Source: an uncultured Clostridia bacterium
GTDB lineage: Bacteria; Bacillota; Clostridia; Oscillospirales; Acutalibacteraceae
DNA: 5,166 nucleotides
Direction: 5' to 3'
NCBI GenBank assembly: GCA_946186535.1
Contig: CAMHNT010000158.1
Location: forward strand, 1-5,166
Within the stretch, counting starts at the first letter, position 1. Each line of letters starts with the position of its first letter. Below the pieces are notes generated by a model, which was given only the letters and a program-made list of their open reading frames with translations, was not told the DNA's origin and ran no database searches. Positions 1 through 5,166 of the stretch are shown here, piece after piece. The translations under genes and the position numbers were made by a program.

Positions 1-1
1 T

Positions 2-55
2 GCTGCAAATGCCCTTGGGGTACCGTCAGGCGGTCTTTGTGCGGTGTTGCCTTAA
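2..55 (+). CDS. Possible C-terminal end of an upstream gene (partial, unidentified)
   Basis: Reading from base 2, one plus-strand frame is open to a TAA at 53-55 and gives AANALGVPSGGLCAVLP. The small, hydrophobic, glycine-rich composition is plausible for a protein C-terminus. The other two plus frames are also open into this region, to TAA at 58-60 and TAA at 63-65, but give cysteine- and arginine-rich peptides that look less natural. The fragment is too short to assign to a family, and I do not recognise it. If real, the gene ends 60 bases before the CPBP-like gene on the same strand, with no terminator hairpin visible between them, so the two could be co-transcribed. Confidence 0.3.
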   Translation, partial: AANALGVPSGGLCAVLP

Positions 56-115
56 GTTAAAATAAAAAGAGAACAAATCATCCGATAACAAAATTTCCAA
101 CAGGGAGGTTAAAAA

Positions 116-790
116 ATGGCTAAAAACAGAAAGCGGCGCACGCTGACCTTTTTGGTTCTCGGCACTGTCTGTCTTCTCGGAATACTGTCAGAATACCCGG
201 TCATCCTGGTTGAGCAGTTTATATTTGACAAAGGCTACTACGGATTCTCCATAACAGAAAGTATTACTCACTGGATATTTATGTGCGTTCTCTGGGGACT
301 TCTGGGACTTGTTCTGTTTTATATTTCAGCAAGGGTTTACGGCTTCAATTTCATGAAGAAAAAAAGGCGTCCCACCGTGAAGGGGCTCAGGGCTTCGGTT
401 CTTTTCATCGCTGACGGAACCATTCTCAAACATCTCGTTTTCGGCGGCTGGAAGCCTCTTCTTGACTTTCGGAGCTCCGGCTGGTTCCAGTTTATTTTTC
501 AATATATATACTATCTTTTTGAAACCGGTCTCATTCTGATTATGATAATTTTCATGCAGGAAGCCTGCGAAAGGATCCTCAAGACCCAGAAAATAAAAAT
601 CAAAAACGTTCCCTGGGGCGGAATAATACTCTCTTTGACATGGGGTCTGATTCACTTTGCGACCGAATCGAATCCTGCCGCCGCACTTTGCTATACTTTA
701 ATAGCTTTGCTTATCGGCGCCGAATATCTTGCTTCAAACAAAAACGCTTACATCACATATATCCTCTCGGCTTTAATTTTTCTTATATAA
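116..790 (+). CDS. CPBP-like (CAAX protease / Abi family) integral membrane protein, degenerate active site
   Basis: This is a 224-residue polytopic membrane protein with hydrophobic segments near residues 10-32, 50-73, 92-110, 125-147, 167-183, 186-204 and 209-224. The CPBP family comprises intramembrane glutamic proteases related to Rce1, with motifs EExxxR, FxxxH and a late histidine. Here Q148-E149-x-x-x-R153 matches the first motif with Gln in place of the first Glu, and W176-x-x-x-H180 matches the second with Trp for Phe. No histidine follows H180, so the third motif is missing. The protein ends inside the last hydrophobic segment, so it may be an inactive or divergent member. Members variously process prenylated or bacteriocin-like peptides or act as non-proteolytic scaffolds; the substrate here is unknown. 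The start is supported by GGGAGGT at 103-109, six bases before the ATG. No clear promoter is visible in 56-115. The stop codon overlaps the foot of the downstream hairpin. Family membership is moderately sure, enzymatic activity is not. Confidence 0.7.
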   Translation: MAKNRKRRTLTFLVLGTVCLLGILSEYPVILVEQFIFDKGYYGFSITESITHWIFMCVLWGLLGLVLFYISARVYGFNFMKKKRRPTVKGLRASVLFIADGTILKHLVFGGWKPLLDFRSSGWFQFIFQYIYYLFETGLILIMIIFMQEACERILKTQKIKIKNVPWGGIILSLTWGLIHFATESNPAAALCYTLIALLIGAEYLASNKNAYITYILSALIFLI

Positions 791-832
791 AAACAGCGTA
801 TCCGAATTTTAGAAACCGGATACGCTGTTTTT
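789..832. terminator. Bidirectional rho-independent terminator between converging genes
   Basis: A perfect 16-bp inverted repeat (arms 789-804 and 817-832) encloses a 12-base loop. The GC-rich core ACAGCGTATCCG pairs with CGGATACGCTGT, and the arms end in A and T runs, so each strand's transcript has a U tract after the stem. It begins within the stop codon of the plus-strand CPBP-like gene and lies two bases beyond the stop codon of plsY on the minus strand. It can therefore end both converging transcripts. Confidence 0.9.
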
Positions 833-834
833 CA

Positions 835-1551
835 TTATTTTTCCTGTTCCTTCTTCTTGAGAACAAGCTTCTTTTCTTCTCCTCTGAGAAGTCTCTGAAT
901 ATTGGCTCTGTGCTTGATGATAACCGTGCCGCTGATCACAAACTGAATCGCCGTAACCGCCAGAACATAATCAAAGGAAACAACGTTCTGGTATTTATAA
1001 TTAAAGAAATAGGTAACCAGAAATGTGACCGCAATCACCGTTATCGAACCGATAATCGAACTTATGGAAATAATCTTCGTGCACAGGAATACTCCCGCAA
1101 AAACCGCAAAGCAAATCACAAACACTATCGGGTTTATCACCGCAGTCAGCGCCGCAAGAGTGACAACGCCCTTTCCGCCCTTGAACTTGAAATAAACCGG
1201 GAATATGTGACCGAGGAAACAGCACATTCCTCCTATATACTCACCGTAGCCCCACAGCTCTCTCTGTGAAAAAACATCGGTATTCAGCGTTTTCATAACA
1301 AACCCACCGATAAGAACGGAAACAACGCATTTCAAAAAATCACCTATAAATGTTATAACTCCGGCAGCAGCGCCGACCGAGCGCATAACATTCGTGAAAC
1401 CTGCATTTCCGCTTCCCATGGTTCTGATGTCCTTGCCTGTAAAAATCTTTGTAACAACAATCGCAATATCAATGCTTCCAAGCAAATATGCAACCGCCAT
1501 CACCGCAAAGAGCTTCACAATATTTGAAACGTCAGTAAATAAACTTAACAT
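835..1551 (-). CDS. plsY: Glycerol-3-phosphate acyltransferase PlsY
   Basis: PlsY is an integral membrane enzyme that transfers an acyl group from acyl-phosphate (made by PlsX) to sn-glycerol-3-phosphate, giving lysophosphatidic acid, the first committed step of phospholipid synthesis. The 238-residue product carries the three PlsY motifs. Motif 1 has GS25-26, then K40-D41-I42-R43, GSGN 46-49 and T53-N54-R57. Motif 2 is GHxFPxxFxFKGGKGV at 114-129. Motif 3 is HRxNIxRLLxGE at 214-225. Several hydrophobic helices fit the seven-helix fold. The length slightly exceeds the roughly 200 residues usual for the family, owing to residues 88-104 before motif 2 and a lysine-rich tail (227-238). The usual Pro of GSIP is Asp27 here. 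GAGAGG (1559-1564) lies seven bases before the ATG. The gene follows der by 38 bases with no terminator or promoter between, so the two are probably co-transcribed. gpsA, a frequent neighbour, does not follow. Confidence 0.95.
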   Translation of the reverse strand: MLSLFTDVSNIVKLFAVMAVAYLLGSIDIAIVVTKIFTGKDIRTMGSGNAGFTNVMRSVGAAAGVITFIGDFLKCVVSVLIGGFVMKTLNTDVFSQRELWGYGEYIGGMCCFLGHIFPVYFKFKGGKGVVTLAALTAVINPIVFVICFAVFAGVFLCTKIISISSIIGSITVIAVTFLVTYFFNYKYQNVVSFDYVLAVTAIQFVISGTVIIKHRANIQRLLRGEEKKLVLKKKEQEK

Positions 1552-1589
1552 TATTCAACCTCTCGCTCAATTAATATTTTAATATATTC

Positions 1590-2927
1590 TTACTTCTTCC
1601 CATTGCCGTTTTCGCCGCGCTCACGAACAACAAAATGAATAGGCGTTCCCTCAAGCCCGAAGCTGTCTCTGATTCTGTTTTCGAGATAACGTTTGTAGGA
1701 AAAATGGAACAGCTCAGCGCTGTTGACAAAACAAACGAACGTAGGCGGCTTTGTCGACGCCTGAGTCATATAGAAAATTTTAAGACGTCTGCCCTTGTCC
1801 GTAGGGGGCTGAACACGAGCCACCGCTTCGGCGAGGATATCGTTGAGAACGCCTGTCTTGATTCTCATAGCATTTGAGTTTGCAACAATCTTTATCATTT
1901 CAAAGAGCTTGTCTATTCTCTGACCTGTCTTCGCCGAAATAAATATAAAAGGTGCATAGGACATAAACGAGAAGTCAACCTCCAGCTTCTTTCTGAACTG
2001 ATCCATTGTCTTTCCGTCTTTCTCGATAGCGTCCCACTTATTGACGGCAATAATGCAGCCCTTGCCTGCCTCGTGAGCAAGACCTGCGACCTTTGAATCC
2101 TGCTCCGTAAAGCCTTCCGTCGCATCGATCATAATGACACAGACGTCGCTTCGTTCTATAGCCATTTTCGCACGCAGGATACTGTATCTCTCGATATTGT
2201 CTTCGACACGGCTCTTTCTTCGGATACCTGCGGTATCGGTAAAATTAAACTTACCGTGCTGATTCTCGATGAGCGTATCAATAGTATCTCTCGTTGTTCC
2301 GGCAATATCCGAAACGATACATCTGTCGGCACCGGCAATTTTATTGATGAGCGAAGATTTTCCGGCGTTCGGCTTGCCTATGACGGCAACCGAAATCACG
2401 TCGCTTTCCTCCTCCTCATCAGTCTCGGGCGGAAAATATTCAAACACCGCGTCAAGCAGGTCGCCCGTGCCGTGACCGTGAACTGAAGAAACCTGAATCG
2501 GGTCGCCGAGGCCGAGGTTATAGAATTCATAAAAATCGGGCGACGGCTCACCGAGGGAGTCACACTTGTTAACGCAAAGCACAACCGGTCGTCCGCTTTT
2601 CAGAAGCATGGAAGCAACCTCCGAATCGGTCGCTACCATGCCGGTTTTGACGTCAACGACAAGTATCGTAACGTCCGCCGCCTCAATGGCGAGCTCCGCC
2701 TGCCTTCTCATCTGAGAAAGAATTATATCATCCGTTTTCGGCTCAATACCGCCTGTATCGATTATTGTAAACGTTCTGTTTTTCCATTCGCACTCACCGT
2801 AAATTCTGTCGCGTGTAACACCCGGCGTATCGTCAACTATAGAAAGCCTTTGACCGATAAGCTTATTAAACAAGGTCGATTTACCGACATTTGGTCGTCC
2901 GACAATAGCAACAACAGGTTTTGACAT
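1590..2927 (-). CDS. der: Ribosome-assembly GTPase Der (EngA)
   Basis: Der is an essential tandem GTPase that binds the 50S precursor and acts in late large-subunit assembly. The 445-residue product, a normal family length, has two G domains and a C-terminal KH-like domain. G domain 1 shows GRPNVGKS (10-17), DTGG (57-60), NKCD (120-123) and SSVHGHG (147-153). An acidic linker (about 167-175) follows. G domain 2 shows GKPNAGKS (184-191), DTAG (231-234), NKWD (296-299) and SAK (331-333). The KH-like domain spans about 350-437 and is followed by a basic tail ending GNGKK. The frame also opens three codons earlier at a GTG (2934-2936), but that codon begins on the last base of the Shine-Dalgarno AAGGAG (2936-2941), which sits eight bases before the ATG at 2925-2927, so the ATG is the better start. 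The gene is first in a likely der-plsY operon. Confidence 0.97.
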   Translation of the reverse strand: MSKPVVAIVGRPNVGKSTLFNKLIGQRLSIVDDTPGVTRDRIYGECEWKNRTFTIIDTGGIEPKTDDIILSQMRRQAELAIEAADVTILVVDVKTGMVATDSEVASMLLKSGRPVVLCVNKCDSLGEPSPDFYEFYNLGLGDPIQVSSVHGHGTGDLLDAVFEYFPPETDEEEESDVISVAVIGKPNAGKSSLINKIAGADRCIVSDIAGTTRDTIDTLIENQHGKFNFTDTAGIRRKSRVEDNIERYSILRAKMAIERSDVCVIMIDATEGFTEQDSKVAGLAHEAGKGCIIAVNKWDAIEKDGKTMDQFRKKLEVDFSFMSYAPFIFISAKTGQRIDKLFEMIKIVANSNAMRIKTGVLNDILAEAVARVQPPTDKGRRLKIFYMTQASTKPPTFVCFVNSAELFHFSYKRYLENRIRDSFGLEGTPIHFVVRERGENGNGKK

Positions 2928-2935
2928 ACTGATCA

Positions 2936-2941
2936 CTCCTT
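2936..2941 (-). promoter_or_regulatory. Shine-Dalgarno site that fixes the der start
   Basis: On the minus strand AAGGAG ends at base 2936, leaving eight bases to the ATG at 2927-2925. The in-frame GTG at 2936-2934 begins on the last base of this site, so a ribosome bound here could not use it. This excludes the three-residue N-terminal extension. Confidence 0.8.
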
Positions 2942-2999
2942 AACTCAAATTCAGGTTTTTAATAGGGCACCTGTTACCCTGTCATATATTTACAAAAAA

Positions 3000-3028
3000 C
3001 TTATATCTTCACATTCGCTGTCCGTGAA
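3000..3028 (-). promoter_or_regulatory. Candidate sigma-A promoter for der-plsY
   Basis: On the minus strand TTCACG (3028-3023, four of six matches to TTGACA) is separated by 17 bases from TATAAG (3005-3000, five of six to TATAAT). Transcription would start near 2993, leaving a leader of about 65 bases before the der ATG. The site lies between the rpmF terminator and der, where a new promoter is expected if der is not read through from rpmF. The leader (about 2928-2993) holds only short pairings, such as AGGG/CCCT around 2964-2980, and no terminator. Confidence 0.5.
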
Positions 3029-3052
3029 GCCGAAACCAAGATCGGCAAACGG

Positions 3053-3084
3053 AAAAAAAGAAGGGAGGAAACTTCTCCTCCCTT
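3053..3084 (-). terminator. Rho-independent terminator after rpmF
   Basis: On the minus strand a 9-bp stem (AAGGGAGGA, 3084-3076, pairing with TCCTCCCTT, 3069-3061) with a six-base loop is followed after one base by a run of seven T residues (3059-3053). It starts 11 bases after the rpmF stop codon and separates yceD-rpmF from der-plsY, though some read-through is possible. Confidence 0.9.
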
Positions 3085-3095
3085 AAACAAAGAAA

Positions 3096-3278
3096 TTAAT
3101 CTTCTACCTTAATAACTTCTCTGCCGTTGTAAACGCCGCAGTTGCCGCAAACTCTGTGCGGAGCCTTGTATTCGCCGCAGTTAGGGCAGATTGAAAGTGC
3201 CGGAGCCTTGAGCTTCCATACGTTGCTTCTTCTCTTGTTCTGTCTTGCACTTGATACTTTTCTCTTTGGTACTGCCAT
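3096..3278 (-). CDS. rpmF: 50S ribosomal protein L32 (bL32, zinc-ribbon C+ form)
   Basis: bL32 is a small protein of the large ribosomal subunit. The 60-residue product has the family start MAVPKRKVSSARQNKRRSN, a basic rRNA-binding N-terminus, and a zinc ribbon with C31-P-N-C34 and C44-G-N-C47. All four cysteines are present, so this is the zinc-binding C+ form rather than the cysteine-less C- paralogue some bacteria use under zinc limitation. The frame is open for 14 codons upstream, but the family start and the Shine-Dalgarno AAGGAGG (3288-3294), nine bases ahead, select the ATG at 3276-3278. The gene follows yceD after a 60-base spacer, a pairing widespread in bacteria, and is followed by a terminator. 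plsX, which often comes next, is absent. Confidence 0.98.
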   Translation of the reverse strand: MAVPKRKVSSARQNKRRSNVWKLKAPALSICPNCGEYKAPHRVCGNCGVYNGREVIKVED

Positions 3279-3287
3279 TTTAAAAAG

Positions 3288-3294
3288 CCTCCTT
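3288..3294 (-). promoter_or_regulatory. Shine-Dalgarno site that fixes the rpmF start
   Basis: A perfect AAGGAGG on the minus strand lies nine bases before the ATG of the MAVPKRK start. It falls inside the longer open frame, showing that the upstream codons are leader rather than protein. Confidence 0.85.
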
Positions 3295-3303
3295 ATAATG
3301 TCT

Positions 3304-3322
3304 GAATACCTTACAGGCATTC
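3304..3322 (-). promoter_or_regulatory. Small RNA hairpin ahead of the rpmF ribosome-binding site
   Basis: In the minus-strand transcript GAAUGCC (3322-3316) can pair with GGUAUUC (3310-3304) to give seven base pairs, one of them G-U, around the loop UGUAA. No U run follows, so it is not a terminator. It ends nine bases before the rpmF Shine-Dalgarno site. It could be an RNA-processing or translational-control element, but a role is inferred only from its position. Confidence 0.35.
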
Positions 3323-3338
3323 TATCTTTAAAAATTAA

Positions 3339-3830
3339 TTATAATAAATCTCTGAGAGCCTCCAGACGAGGGTCAATATTCCTCCGGTCACATCCGCATT
3401 CACCCGCATTCAGGTTCTTTCCGCATTTCGGACACAAGCCCTTGCAGTTCTCACTGCACAAATGCTTCAGGGGAAGTTCAAGCAAAATATCCGTTGTGAC
3501 AAGCTCATCCAAATCAAGCTGATAGTCGGGAGTTTCAATATAGTCGCCCTCGTTTTCACCCGCAAGCGACTGAACGAGCGTATGATTAAAGCCGTAACAG
3601 AATGAGGTTATGGTTTCCTCGCCGCATCTGTCACAGGGCGCAGAATAACCGAACTCGGTCGAAACCGCCAGATTAACGACCCCGGCACGGTTAACCGCAT
3701 TTGCCGACACCTTTATCGGTGTTTTCAGTGGCTTAGTACCGTTAAAATCCATATCATGCAGATCCAATTCATACTCGGCTTTAAGAATTTCGTTCTCAAC
3801 CAAGAACACTTTTTTCAATTCCAACAGCAT
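3339..3830 (-). CDS. yceD: YceD / DUF177 family protein, large-subunit rRNA accumulation factor
   Basis: The DUF177/YceD family is encoded next to rpmF across bacteria and has been tied to accumulation of 23S rRNA; its biochemical mechanism is not settled. The 163-residue product has a typical length and the family's features: CDRC at 66-69 in the middle, then ILLELPLKHLCSENCKGLCP (115-134) leading into the cysteine-rich end, and a C-terminal DPRLEALRDLL. Cysteines at 66, 69, 125, 129, 133, 136, 145 and 147 could form metal sites, which is inference. The Shine-Dalgarno GAGGTG (3836-3841) lies five bases before the ATG. It is the first gene after a consensus promoter and is probably co-transcribed with rpmF. 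Confidence 0.93.
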   Translation of the reverse strand: MLLELKKVFLVENEILKAEYELDLHDMDFNGTKPLKTPIKVSANAVNRAGVVNLAVSTEFGYSAPCDRCGEETITSFCYGFNHTLVQSLAGENEGDYIETPDYQLDLDELVTTDILLELPLKHLCSENCKGLCPKCGKNLNAGECGCDRRNIDPRLEALRDLL

Positions 3831-3885
3831 AAACGCACCTCAATAAACTACGCAAACTCCAAATCGACTTGAAATACCGCATACA

Positions 3886-3914
3886 ATTATACCCTATCGG
3901 CAATTCTTTGTCAA
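3886..3914 (-). promoter_or_regulatory. Consensus sigma-A promoter of yceD-rpmF
   Basis: On the minus strand a perfect TTGACA (3914-3909) and a perfect TATAAT (3891-3886) are separated by the optimal 17 bases. Transcription would start near 3879, giving a leader of about 49 bases. Upstream (3920-3950) are A and T tracts resembling an UP element. The match predicts strong constitutive expression, as expected for a ribosomal protein gene. The rest of the gap 3915-3968 is AT-rich with no convincing terminator, so transcripts from the ppa operon might also enter yceD. Confidence 0.92.
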
Positions 3915-3968
3915 TATCAAAAATGCTACAAATTCAAAATTTTTCTATGCTTTTTGTCTGCGTAGGGA

Positions 3969-4466
3969 TCAATACTGATGTCTTCCGAGTCTCTTCGGCT
4001 CGGCGTTCTGTTCTCGTCTGTCTTCAAGATTCATGAAAACGGAAATTCCCGACAGCATGGTTATTATCATATAACAAACAATGCTCACGAGCGCGCCTAT
4101 TCCGAGATAAAGCTCGCTGCTGTTCGCCGCAAGAGGGAACGCAATCGAAAGACAGCCGACCGCTCCGCAGACTATTCCGACCATATTTTTGAGATTGCTT
4201 TTCTTGTCAAAGAACATGAAGAAAAAACCCACGAAAGGAATTATACAATACAGAATTCCGAGCGGCATATTTCTCAGAACCGGAGTATCGGAGCCCATAG
4301 ATCCGAAAGCAAAATTCAGAGCCGTCATTTTTACGAACTGCTTTTCTCCGCCAACCGTCAGATACGCTCCTGCAAACGTCGTTGAAAGCATATAGCCGCA
4401 TACTACAAACAGAGCCATCAGAACTCTTCTCATATTCCTGCATCTTTTTGTTTCAGAAGCTTCCAT
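3969..4466 (-). CDS. Unknown small four-helix membrane protein, translationally coupled to ppa
   Basis: I do not recognise this 165-residue protein. It has four hydrophobic stretches, near residues 14-36, 67-86, 95-113 and 119-146. A short basic N-terminus (K7, R8, R10, R13, R14) precedes the first, a loop of about 30 residues (37-66) lies between the first and second, and a charged hydrophilic tail (147-165, EDRREQNAEPKRL) ends it. DKKSNLK (87-93) between helices 2 and 3 is basic. By the positive-inside rule both termini and this loop would be cytoplasmic. The ATG shares one base with the ppa stop (TAATG), a layout typical of translational coupling; only a weak GGTG (4474-4477) precedes it. 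An internal ATG at residue 12 (4431-4433), with AGGA four bases ahead, is an alternative start that keeps all four helices. No enzymatic motif is visible. The role is unknown; the ppa link shows co-expression, not function. Confidence 0.8.
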   Translation of the reverse strand: MEASETKRCRNMRRVLMALFVVCGYMLSTTFAGAYLTVGGEKQFVKMTALNFAFGSMGSDTPVLRNMPLGILYCIIPFVGFFFMFFDKKSNLKNMVGIVCGAVGCLSIAFPLAANSSELYLGIGALVSIVCYMIITMLSGISVFMNLEDRREQNAEPKRLGRHQY

Positions 4467-5005
4467 TATCTTTCACCGCAGAACCCTTTCTTATAGGAAT
4501 CTATCGTCGAGCTGATAATTTCGATTGCTCTCTCCCTGTTCTGAACCTCGTCGACAGCCGTTTCCTTATGTTCGAGCGACTTGTAGACGGTGAAGAAATG
4601 ACACATCTCGTCAAAAATATGATTAGGGAGCTGTGAGATATCGGTGTAGTTATTATATGTAGGATCGTTGAAGGGGATCGCAATGATCTTCTCATCGTTT
4701 CTGCCGTTGTCAATCATTTTGATAACGCCGATCGGATAGCAGCGGACAAGAGTCAGCGGCTCGATCTGTTCGGAGCACAGCACGAGAACGTCGAGAGGAT
4801 CCTTGTCGTCGGCATAAGTTCTCGGAATGAAGCCGTAGTTAGCAGGATAGTGAGTCGAGGTATAGAGGATCCTGTCAAGAATGAGCATGCCCGTTTCCTT
4901 GTCAAGCTCATATTTAAGCTTACTTCCCTTTGAAATTTCGATAACCGCAACGAAATCCTCGGGGGAAATTCTTTTATCACTGATATCGTGCCAAATATTA
5001 ATCAT
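4466..5005 (-). CDS. ppa: Inorganic pyrophosphatase, family I
   Basis: This soluble Mg-dependent enzyme hydrolyses pyrophosphate to two phosphates, pulling nucleic acid, protein and lipid synthesis forward. The 179-residue product matches family I in length and active site. Aligned by eye with the E. coli enzyme, the conserved residues are E23, K31, E33, R45, Y53, Y57, the metal-binding D67, D69 and D72 in DDKDPLDVLV, then D99, D104, K106, and Y141-K142. None of these is missing, so it should be active. It is not the family II (DHH-type) enzyme used by many other Firmicutes. GGAGTG (5013-5018) lies seven bases before the ATG. It is the first gene of a two-gene unit with the unknown membrane protein. 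No clear consensus promoter was found in 5019-5116. Confidence 0.96.
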   Translation of the reverse strand: MINIWHDISDKRISPEDFVAVIEISKGSKLKYELDKETGMLILDRILYTSTHYPANYGFIPRTYADDKDPLDVLVLCSEQIEPLTLVRCYPIGVIKMIDNGRNDEKIIAIPFNDPTYNNYTDISQLPNHIFDEMCHFFTVYKSLEHKETAVDEVQNRERAIEIISSTIDSYKKGFCGER

Positions 5006-5116
5006 AATAAATCACTCCAGTTTTAAATATCCAAACACATTTTTTGAAGTTGATACACAACTATTTAATGAACAAATCTATTCGAAGACAGCAAAAATAA
5101 TATACAAAAAGTTTTA

Positions 5117-5143
5117 TAACAATGCCGCATTGCGGCATTGTTA
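5117..5143. repeat. Perfect palindrome with 13-bp arms upstream of ppa
   Basis: Arms TAACAATGCCGCA (5117-5129) and TGCGGCATTGTTA (5131-5143) are perfect inverted copies around a single central base. As RNA it would form a GC-centred hairpin of about 11-12 bp with a small loop. On the minus strand it is followed, after TAAAAC, by five T residues, so it may be a weak terminator of a gene beyond the right edge. The plus strand has no U run. A dimeric-repressor operator or a small dispersed palindrome is also possible. The remaining upstream sequence (5006-5116, 5144-5166) is AT-rich, with one 5-bp dyad (AGTTG/CAACT, 5048-5062) and no recognisable gene. Confidence 0.7.
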
Positions 5144-5166
5144 AGAGTAATATTTAGTTAAGGGCT

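Noticed and set aside
640..1269. Long plus-strand open frame of 209 codons overlapping the CPBP-like gene and plsY
   Set aside because: It is rich in Arg, Asn and Lys, runs antisense to conserved plsY codons and across the terminator hairpin, and matches no family.
2952..2980. Mutually exclusive short pairings in the der leader (CAGGT/ACCTG and AGGG/CCCT) as a riboswitch or attenuator
   Set aside because: The stems are only 4-5 bp, there is no following U run, and no known riboswitch core is present.
3279..3320. N-terminal extension of L32 from an upstream in-frame ATG
   Set aside because: The extension would translate through the AAGGAGG site, and L32 proteins start at MAVPKRK.
3340..3345. 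TATAAT on the minus strand at the end of yceD, as a -10 box for a separate rpmF promoter
   Set aside because: It is made by the last codon and stop of yceD. The sequence 17 bases upstream (CTGGAG) does not resemble a -35 box, and the nearby TTGACC is too far away (about 27 bases).
3969..4466. TspO or another known transporter family for the ppa-linked membrane protein
   Set aside because: It has four rather than five helices, and I see no TspO signature residues or other transporter motif.
5048..5062. AGTTG/CAACT dyad upstream of ppa as an operator
   Set aside because: Five-base arms in AT-rich DNA are expected by chance, and it does not sit on a recognisable promoter.
5066..5095. TTGCTG with CATTAA as a ppa promoter on the minus strand
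   Set aside because: The -10 match is poor, and several equally weak combinations exist in this AT-rich stretch.

Overview
The window reads as chromosomal core DNA of a Gram-positive bacterium of the class Clostridia. It is probably Ruminococcus-like (Oscillospiraceae), but that genus-level guess is inference. The support is AAGGAGG-type Shine-Dalgarno sites, a C+ (four-cysteine) ribosomal protein L32, a yceD-rpmF pair, a der-plsY pair, and a family I pyrophosphatase beginning MINIWHDI. No RNA gene, CRISPR array, insertion sequence, phage gene or integration site could be supported.

Layout from left to right. Bases 1-55 may hold the last codons of a plus-strand gene that begins outside the window. 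Bases 116-790 (+) encode a 224-residue CPBP-like (CAAX-protease/Abi family) membrane protein whose catalytic motifs are partly degenerate. It converges on the minus-strand genes at a strong hairpin (789-832) that can terminate transcription from both sides. All other genes are on the minus strand and are read right to left. First comes ppa (5005-4466), with a small four-helix membrane protein of unknown function (4466-3969) that starts on the last base of the ppa stop codon. Next, behind a consensus sigma-A promoter (3886-3914), come yceD (3830-3339) and rpmF (3278-3096), closed by a rho-independent terminator (3053-3084). Last, behind a weaker promoter candidate (3000-3028), come der (2927-1590) and plsY (1551-835), which end at the shared terminator.

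The minus-strand genes are growth-linked housekeeping functions. YceD, L32 and Der all bear on the 50S ribosomal subunit. PlsY makes lysophosphatidic acid for membrane phospholipids, and Ppa removes the pyrophosphate released by biosynthesis. The relatives often seen beside these genes, plsX after rpmF and gpsA after plsY, are absent here.

I did not find an undescribed multi-gene system. The less ordinary parts are the degenerate CPBP protein, the unknown membrane protein coupled to ppa, a hairpin just ahead of the rpmF ribosome-binding site, and a perfect 13-bp-arm palindrome upstream of ppa. There is no gene-free stretch longer than 300 bases. The largest gaps are 5006-5166, 2928-3095 and 3831-3968, each described in the features.
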